Shown here piece after piece: positions 8,076 to 13,090 of a stretch of 14,880 nt of DNA. Source of the stretch: CAZOOR01 sp964581505. GTDB taxonomy: Bacteria; Bacteroidota; Ignavibacteria; Kapaibacteriales; UBA2268. The stretch covers positions 1-14,880 of the forward strand of contig CAZOOR010000064.1 in NCBI GenBank assembly GCA_964581505.1, read 5' to 3'. The number at the start of each line of letters is the position of its first letter. The stretch's first letter is position 1. Below the pieces are notes generated by a model. It did not search any database, was not told the origin of the DNA, and worked only from the letters and a program-made list of their open reading frames with translations. The position numbers were made by a program, and so were the translations under genes.

Positions 8076-8526
8076 AACAATATCTCCTTCTAATATATGT
8101 TAAAAGATTTTTCCGCTTTTTCATTTACCAATGTGTTGAATATTAACTTTTTTTAATAATAAAAATTAATTTTGTTTTCATTAATATTATTTTACAATTA
8201 AGTAAACACCACTAATACTTTTAATTCTAAAACACATTATTACCATATTTCGGAAAGCGTTTATTATTATCATTATTATTTCCCTTTTCACTTAGAAATT
8301 GTAATGAAAAAAGTATTAACAGTCATTTCGGCAGTAATTACGGTCTATATGGCAGTTGCATCTATTCGCACACAGCCTTTATGTCATTTCTATATTCTGT
8401 ATATCTGCCATTATAGCAACATTATCTGTCATAAATTCCGAAATAATCATTTGGCACGGTTTTCACAATAAGATAAAGCGTAAGATTGAAATTGATTTTT
8501 GTAAAATTATTATAGGAGATTTTAAA
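8076..8526. other. Intergenic region between the broken gene and the small heat-shock genes
   Basis: This is 450 bases of very AT-rich DNA between divergent genes, and it must hold the promoters for both. TAATTTTG at 8167-8174 matches the Bacteroidota -7 element, but no TTTG lies at the expected distance upstream. A 55-codon frame, 8304-8471, starts with a signal-like MKKVLTVISAVITVYMAVAS, then turns to unconvincing sequence, and has no clear ribosome binding site. No tRNA, other RNA gene or strong hairpin was seen. Confidence 0.4.
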
Positions 8527-8529
8527 ATG
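8514..8529 (+). promoter_or_regulatory. Ribosome binding site fixing the first Hsp20 start
   Basis: AGGAG at 8514-8518 lies 8 nt before the ATG at 8527. The frame is open back to a TTG at 8356, but only the start at 8527 gives a normal small heat-shock protein N-terminus. Confidence 0.8.
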
Positions 8530-8958
8530 ACATTAGTAAGATTTGCACCATTCCGCAGTTTCGACCAGACGGCAAAGAAAATGTACCAAATGATGGAAGA
8601 TTTGGAAAAAGGAGTGAAATTTGAAACAGGCGGATTTACTCCCTATGTGGATATTTCCGAAGATTCAAAAGCCGTTTTTGTTCAGGTTGAACTGCCCGGC
8701 ATAAAAAAAGACGACGTCAAGGTGAATGTGGACGAAGATAACATCTTGGTAATAAAAGGTGAGAAAAAGCCTGTGATTAAGGAAAATGCCACTATTCACA
8801 AGACGGAATCCACTTATGGCGAATTTGAGAGGCGATTTGTTTTGCCAGATGATATTGACAAGGATAAAATCGAGGCAAAATATGAAAACGGGCTTTTGGA
8901 AATATCAATTATGAAAAAAGCAAAACCGGAACCGAAAGAAGTGGAAATTAAATTTTAA
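8527..8958 (+). CDS. Small heat-shock protein, Hsp20/alpha-crystallin family (first copy)
   Basis: A 143-residue ATP-independent chaperone that by family knowledge forms cytoplasmic oligomers, binds unfolding proteins and passes them to DnaK. After a short N-terminal arm (MTLVRFAPFRSF) the alpha-crystallin domain spans about residues 38-128. It contains PYVDISEDSKAVFVQVELPG, IKKDDVKVNVDEDNILVIKG, the YGEFERRFVLP strand and the signature AKYENGLLEISI. The C-terminal EVEIKF holds the I/V-x-I oligomer contact. A paralogous gene starts 33 nt downstream and a terminator follows that one, so the two form an operon. dnaK follows, giving a heat-shock block. Confidence 0.95.
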   Translation: MTLVRFAPFRSFDQTAKKMYQMMEDLEKGVKFETGGFTPYVDISEDSKAVFVQVELPGIKKDDVKVNVDEDNILVIKGEKKPVIKENATIHKTESTYGEFERRFVLPDDIDKDKIEAKYENGLLEISIMKKAKPEPKEVEIKF

Positions 8959-8981
8959 TAACTATGTTGAACTAAAATAAT

Positions 8982-8994
8982 GGAGGATATTATG
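8982..8994 (+). promoter_or_regulatory. Ribosome binding site fixing the second Hsp20 start
   Basis: GGAGG (8982-8986) lies 5 nt before the ATG at 8992. An in-frame ATG at 8980 overlaps this motif and is unlikely to be used. Starting at 8992 gives MAIVRFEPF, matching the MTLVRFAPF start of the first copy. Confidence 0.85.
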
Positions 8995-9438
8995 GCTATT
9001 GTAAGATTTGAGCCGTTCCGCGGGCTGACAGGTATAAGCAGACGTTTTGGCGATTTCTTCGATGACTTCGAGAAAGGCATCAATATTGAATACGGCGGAT
9101 TTTCGCCGAAAGTGGATATTTCGGAAGATGAAAAGAATATTTTTATCAATGTCGAACTTCCGGGTATTCGCAAAGAGGACGTCAAACTTACCGTTAATGA
9201 CGACAATGTGCTGACAATCAAAGGCACTAAGAAAAGAGAGGAAACTGTTGAGGATAAGGAAGGCGACCGCTCGTTTGTTAAAGTCGAGAGAACTTTCGGC
9301 GAATTTACAAGGTCGTTCGCACTACCGGAAAATGTCAAAACGGATTCGATTAATGCCAAGTACGAAAACGGAGTATTGAATTTGAGTTTGGAAAAAGTAG
9401 AACCGAAGAAGCCGAAGGAAGTTGAAATTAAATTCTAA
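8992..9438 (+). CDS. Small heat-shock protein, Hsp20/alpha-crystallin family (second copy)
   Basis: A 148-residue paralogue of the preceding protein. Shared landmarks are VRF-PFR at the start, GGFSPKVDISED, VELPGIRKEDVKLTVNDDN, the FGEFTRSFALPENV strand, INAKYENGVLNLSL and the identical tail PKEVEIKF with the V-E-I contact motif. It differs mainly in the N-terminal arm (ISRRFGDFFDDFEKGI), which usually governs oligomer size and client choice. A loop of about five extra residues (VEDKEGDRS) also lies in the middle of the domain. The gene is co-directional with the first copy and is followed by a strong terminator. The pair probably arose by tandem duplication and may form mixed oligomers. Confidence 0.95.
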   Translation: MAIVRFEPFRGLTGISRRFGDFFDDFEKGINIEYGGFSPKVDISEDEKNIFINVELPGIRKEDVKLTVNDDNVLTIKGTKKREETVEDKEGDRSFVKVERTFGEFTRSFALPENVKTDSINAKYENGVLNLSLEKVEPKKPKEVEIKF

Positions 9439-9463
9439 CATACGAACTTGGCATTCGTAAAAT

Positions 9464-9494
9464 GGGGCGGGGAAGTCCCCGCCTCTTTATTATT
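9464..9494 (+). terminator. Rho-independent terminator after the hsp20 pair
   Basis: GGGGCGGGG (9464-9472) pairs with CCCCGCCTC (9477-9485) over 9 bp (one G-T) with an AAGT loop, followed by TTTATTATT. A weaker inverted repeat, TACGAA/TTCGTA (9441-9459), lies just before it. This separates hsp20 transcription from dnaK. Confidence 0.85.
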
Positions 9495-9526
9495 AATAAT
9501 CAAATATCATATACATTAATGTTATT

Positions 9527-9555
9527 TTGACAGTTTTATAACTAATTGTTATTTA
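9527..9555 (+). promoter_or_regulatory. Possible promoter for dnaK
   Basis: TTGACA (9527-9532) and TATTTA (9550-9555) are 17 nt apart in the AT-rich gap between the hsp20 terminator and dnaK. They resemble a housekeeping -35/-10 pair and would give a leader of roughly 110 nt. No CIRCE (HrcA) inverted repeat was seen. Confidence 0.3.
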
Positions 9556-9675
9556 TATATTTATAAATTTATACTGCAATAATGTCATTTGCTGTTTTGT
9601 GGAATAATTATTGTAAGAATATAATTGAAATATGACAAAGACTATTTTTTTAATTATTGAAATAAGGAGTTTATT

Positions 9676-11607
9676 ATGGGAAAAATAATTGGAATTGATT
9701 TAGGAACGACCAACTCTTGTGTCGCCGTAATGGAGGGTACAAACCCGACCGTAATTCCAAATAGCGAGGGTGGCAGAACTACCCCTTCGATGGTTGGATT
9801 TACGAAAGACGGTCAGAGATTGGTCGGACAAGCGGCAAAACGCCAAGCTGTTACCAATCCGAGAAATACGGTTTTTTCGATTAAAAGATTTATGGGGCGC
9901 CGTCCCGAGGAAATTACCGAAGAGGCAAAAATGGTTCCTTTCGAGACCAAGCCCTCTGATGACGGTAATACCGTTCGTGTAAATATTGACGGAAGAATGT
10001 ATTCACCGCCGGAAATTTCGGCAATGGTCTTGCAGAAAATGAAACAGACGGCAGAAGATTATCTCGGACAGAAAGTAACCGAAGCCGTTATTACCGTGCC
10101 GGCATATTTTAACGATTCTCAGCGTCAGGCAACAAAAGATGCAGGCGAAATCGCCGGTTTGACTGTAAGAAGAATTATCAACGAGCCGACAGCGGCGGCT
10201 TTGGCTTACGGCTTGGATAAAAAAGGTAAGAACCAGACTGTTGCGGTATATGACCTTGGCGGCGGTACTTTTGATATTTCCGTGCTTGAAATCGGGGACG
10301 GTGTTTTTGAAGTGAAATCAACGAACGGCGATACTCATCTCGGCGGCGATAATTTCGACCAGAAATTGGTTGATTATCTTGCCGATGAATTCAATAAAGC
10401 CGAAGGCGTTGATTTGAGGAAAGATGCTATGGCATTGCAGAGATTACGCGAAGGAGCGGAAAAAGCAAAAGTCGAACTTTCGCAAATGTTGCAGACAAAT
10501 GTAAATTTGCCATTTATCACGGCAACTGCCGAAGGTCCGAAACACTTGAACGTCAATATAACAAGAGCGACATTCGAAAGTCTTTGCGGCGACTTGTTCG
10601 AGAGAACTTTGGGACCCGTTGAGCAGGCAATTAAAGATTCCAAATTGACACCGCAGGATATTGACGAAGTTATTTTAGTCGGCGGTTCGACAAGAATACC
10701 TAAGATACAGGAATTGGTAAAGAGTTTCTTCGGAAAAGAGCCGTCAAAGGGTGTTAATCCAGATGAGGTTGTTGCAATCGGTGCGGCAATTCAGGGCGGT
10801 GTACTTTCCGGTGATGTCGAAGATGTACTTTTGCTTGATGTAACACCTTTGAGCTTGGGTATTGAGACACTCGGCGGTGTGATGACACCTATGATTCCTG
10901 CTAATACAACGATACCGACCAAGAAATCGGAAGTGTTCTCAACTGCGGCGGACAGCCAGCCCTCTGTCGAAATTCATATTTTGCAGGGCGAGCGTCCGAT
11001 GGCACGCGACAACAGGTCGCTTGGCAGATTCCACTTGGACGGCATTCCGCCGGCACCACGCGGAGTTCCGCAGATTGAGGTTGAATTCGATATTGATGCA
11101 AACGGCATTTTGCACGTTGCCGCAAAAGATAAGGCAACAGGTAAAGAACAAAACATTAGGATTGAATCTTCCAGCGGTCTCTCGAAAGATGAAATCGAAA
11201 AGATGAAAAAAGAGGCACAGGAGAAAGCTGCCGATGATAAGAAAATCAAAGAAGAAATCGAATTGAAGAATCAAGCGGACAACCTTGTTTACTCAACTGA
11301 AAAACAGTTGAATGAACTCGGCGATAAATTGCCGCAAGACGCAAAAGATAAAATCAATGCGGCAAAGACCAAGTTGGCTGATGCCATCAAGGATAACAAA
11401 ATTGATGCAATCCGCACTGCACTTGACGAATTGAACAAGGTATGGAGCGAAGCATCTTCATCAATGTATCAACAACCCGGCGGACAGCCCGGTGCAGAAG
11501 CCGGACAACAGTCCGGTGGCTCCGCTGATGCAGGCAACACGCAGCAAAGTGGTGATGACAATGTTGAGGAAGCTGATTATACTGTCGTTGATGACGACAA
11601 AAAATAA
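9676..11607 (+). CDS. dnaK: Chaperone DnaK (Hsp70)
   Basis: A 643-residue cytoplasmic Hsp70 that uses ATP hydrolysis to bind and release exposed hydrophobic segments, normally with DnaJ and GrpE. AAGGAG at 9664-9669 sits 6 nt before the ATG. Family signatures are all present: IGIDLGTTNSCVAV near residue 4, VYDLGGGTFDISVLEI near 190 and VILVGGSTRIPKIQELV near 331. The linker LLLDVTPLSLG (about 384) leads to the substrate-binding domain (HILQGERPMARDNRSLGRF). The helical lid is followed by a Gly/Gln/Ser-rich tail and the typical end EEADYTVVDDDKK. Length is normal and no break is visible. The gene is visibly richer in G/C and more regular in codon use than the AT-rich genes downstream, as expected for a highly expressed core gene. 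It has its own terminator. grpE and dnaJ are not in this window. Confidence 0.99.
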   Translation: MGKIIGIDLGTTNSCVAVMEGTNPTVIPNSEGGRTTPSMVGFTKDGQRLVGQAAKRQAVTNPRNTVFSIKRFMGRRPEEITEEAKMVPFETKPSDDGNTVRVNIDGRMYSPPEISAMVLQKMKQTAEDYLGQKVTEAVITVPAYFNDSQRQATKDAGEIAGLTVRRIINEPTAAALAYGLDKKGKNQTVAVYDLGGGTFDISVLEIGDGVFEVKSTNGDTHLGGDNFDQKLVDYLADEFNKAEGVDLRKDAMALQRLREGAEKAKVELSQMLQTNVNLPFITATAEGPKHLNVNITRATFESLCGDLFERTLGPVEQAIKDSKLTPQDIDEVILVGGSTRIPKIQELVKSFFGKEPSKGVNPDEVVAIGAAIQGGVLSGDVEDVLLLDVTPLSLGIETLGGVMTPMIPANTTIPTKKSEVFSTAADSQPSVEIHILQGERPMARDNRSLGRFHLDGIPPAPRGVPQIEVEFDIDANGILHVAAKDKATGKEQNIRIESSSGLSKDEIEKMKKEAQEKAADDKKIKEEIELKNQADNLVYSTEKQLNELGDKLPQDAKDKINAAKTKLADAIKDNKIDAIRTALDELNKVWSEASSSMYQQPGGQPGAEAGQQSGGSADAGNTQQSGDDNVEEADYTVVDDDKK

Positions 11608-11627
11608 TTAAATCGCTGACTAATATC

Positions 11628-11661
11628 AAAAAGAGCGGCTCTTTTGGGTCGCTCTTTTTTT
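11628..11661 (+). terminator. Rho-independent terminator after dnaK
   Basis: AAAAAGAGCG (11628-11637) pairs with CGCTCTTTTT (11650-11659) over 10 bp around a 12-nt loop and runs straight into a T tract (T x7). Confidence 0.85.
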
Positions 11662-11693
11662 ACACCATATATATTTGAAATAATAATTCGTAT

Positions 11694-11724
11694 TTTGTTT
11701 TATTCGTATTATTACTTATATTTA
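11694..11724 (+). promoter_or_regulatory. Possible Bacteroidota-type promoter for the PIN module
   Basis: TTTG (11694-11697) and TATATTTA (11717-11724) are 19 nt apart. This is close to the Bacteroidota consensus TTTG-N19-TAnnTTTG with one mismatch in the second box. It lies about 40 nt before the GTG start of the next gene. Confidence 0.35.
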
Positions 11725-11763
11725 CAATACAATTACTAAATAAATTAATATATTAATAATTCT

Positions 11764-12543
11764 GTGGAAAGTTTTGGCGAAATAGAAATACGTGTTTCGG
11801 GTAAATCAGGTAATTTTGATTTATCCCCTGAAAATTATGATATAAAATATATTATAAATTTATTACAAAATGTAGAAGATATATTATTTCCCGCGAATAA
11901 AAAAGAACGCCCGATTATTAGTTATAGTATTGAGAACGGTTCCGTTCGGCATATTTTCAAAACAACAACACAAACAGTCATCGGATTTAGCGCTATTTTG
12001 GCACAAATAATATTGCAGCAATCAATTGATTTTTTACAAATAAAAACAGCCCGAGCGATTGAATCATTACAGGATACAGCTAAATATAAAAACTATGAAT
12101 TTCATATCACAACATCAATGGATAAAAAATTAGATTTAATTATATCGCCAAATACAAAGTATTATAGAACGGAAAACTCTTGGATAGATGCAGAATTCTA
12201 TTTCTACGGAACATTGAAAGATGCCGGAGGTAAGAACAAAGCAAATATACATTTGGACACAATTGATTTCGGTTACCTGACAATAGAAACAGGACAGAAA
12301 TTTTTAAAAGAACGCAAAGAAAATTTACTTTATAAACAATTTGGGGTAAGAGTACGCGGTAAACAAAATATTAAAAACGGAGAGTTCGATACAAAGTCAT
12401 TAAAATTAATAGAACTAATAGATTATGAACCGAGATTTGATAAAAATTATATTTCCGGCTTAATTACAAAAGCCAAAAAGACATGGAAAGATGTTGATAC
12501 AGATGAATGGCTGGAAAAATTGAGAGGCGATTATGAATTATAG
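11764..12543 (+). CDS. Unrecognised 259-residue protein, partner of a PIN-domain gene
   Basis: No catalytic or DNA-binding motif is recognised. The protein starts with the GTG at 11764. A stop (TAA, 11746) lies just upstream in frame and the first internal Met is at residue 119, so this start is well constrained. Residues 1-45 look like a beta hairpin plus helix (EIEIRVSGKSGNFDL, IKYIINLLQNVEDILFP). Residues 69-100 form a hydrophobic helix region (TVIGFSAILAQIILQQSIDF). The rest is beta-rich with striking segments WIDAEFYFYGTLKDAGGKNK (140-159), FGVRVRGKQN and LKLIELIDYEPRFD. From memory, proteins with these segments recur in Bacteroidota next to PIN-domain genes. The PIN gene overlaps its last 11 bases, implying translational coupling. 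It may be the antitoxin or neutralising partner, though it is far larger than usual antitoxins. The base composition is more AT-rich than in dnaK. Confidence 0.75.
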   Translation: MESFGEIEIRVSGKSGNFDLSPENYDIKYIINLLQNVEDILFPANKKERPIISYSIENGSVRHIFKTTTQTVIGFSAILAQIILQQSIDFLQIKTARAIESLQDTAKYKNYEFHITTSMDKKLDLIISPNTKYYRTENSWIDAEFYFYGTLKDAGGKNKANIHLDTIDFGYLTIETGQKFLKERKENLLYKQFGVRVRGKQNIKNGEFDTKSLKLIELIDYEPRFDKNYISGLITKAKKTWKDVDTDEWLEKLRGDYEL

Positions 12544-13015
12544 TGTTCTACTTGATACAAGTTTCTTTGTTCGGCTTTTAAATGAAAAAGACAATCTACA
12601 TAAAAATGCTTTAGATTATTTCCGATATTTTTTAGAACATCAAATACTATTAAAAGTTTCTACTATCTCAATCGCAGAATATTGTGTAAAGGGTGTCGTT
12701 GACGAATTACCTTTGGAAAGAACTCAAATAATTCCTTTCAATTTGGACCATGCAAAATCAACCGGCGAAATTGCACGAATCATTTTCAATAATAATAAAA
12801 TTGCTCCGGAAGCATTGATGCCAAGAGCAATTATCCCTAATGATTCCAAACTATTCGCACAAGCTCATCTTGATAAAGGCATCAAATATTTTGTAACATC
12901 AGATAAACGTTCTGAGAAGACTTATTCAAAATTGAAAACAGAGTTTAATCCAAGCTTTACTATTATTGATATTAGCGTTCCTTATAACGAATATTTTGGA
13001 ATTTTAAATTTTTAA
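12533..13015 (+). CDS. PIN-domain protein, probable ribonuclease (toxin-like)
   Basis: A 160-residue single-domain PIN protein. PIN enzymes are Mg/Mn-dependent ribonucleases, and many are toxins of VapBC-type pairs. The four conserved acidic positions are all visible: Asp8 in VLLDTSFF, Glu49 in ISIAEYC, Asp104 in IIPNDSKLFAQA and Asp124 in FVTSDKR. Length is at the upper end for VapC-like proteins. The start codon overlaps the end of the upstream 259-residue gene, and GAGAGG just before it can serve as ribosome binding site. No VapB-like antitoxin (short AbrB, ribbon-helix-helix or Phd protein) is present nearby. Target RNA is unknown, and a role in defence, persistence or RNA processing cannot be told apart from sequence alone. 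Confidence 0.85.
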   Translation: MNYSVLLDTSFFVRLLNEKDNLHKNALDYFRYFLEHQILLKVSTISIAEYCVKGVVDELPLERTQIIPFNLDHAKSTGEIARIIFNNNKIAPEALMPRAIIPNDSKLFAQAHLDKGIKYFVTSDKRSEKTYSKLKTEFNPSFTIIDISVPYNEYFGILNF

Positions 13016-13024
13016 TAGTATTTA

Positions 13025-13056
13025 TTTGCTATTCGAAAAAATAATTAATACTTTTG
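13025..13056 (+). promoter_or_regulatory. Bacteroidota-type promoter for the GH44 gene
   Basis: TTTG (13025-13028), a 20-nt spacer and TACTTTTG (13049-13056) match the phylum's housekeeping promoter TTTG-N17-23-TAnnTTTG at every fixed base. Transcription would start near 13063, leaving a leader of about 28 nt before the ATG at 13091. There is no Shine-Dalgarno, which is common in Bacteroidota. Confidence 0.55.
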
Positions 13057-13090
13057 CTTAAACAGTTTGTACATTAATGATTATTGATTT

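Noticed and set aside
8304..8471. A 55-codon small gene starting MKKVLTVISAVITVYMAVAS
   Set aside because: The start is signal-peptide-like, but there is no clear ribosome binding site and the remainder has no recognisable composition. Too weak to call.
8356..8526. N-terminal membrane-anchored extension of the first Hsp20 (frame open back to TTG 8356)
   Set aside because: A good ribosome binding site sits 8 nt before ATG 8527, and the protein from there aligns with the second copy from its first residue. The upstream part is probably non-coding.
8381..9590. Shared ATGTCATTT upstream of hsp20 (8381) and dnaK (9582) as a heat-shock operator
   Set aside because: One shared 9-mer between two AT-rich regions of this size is likely by chance. 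Flanking bases and distances to the genes do not match.
10374..11629. Several minus-strand open frames opposite dnaK
   Set aside because: They are shadows of the regular codon use of dnaK and have no independent signals.
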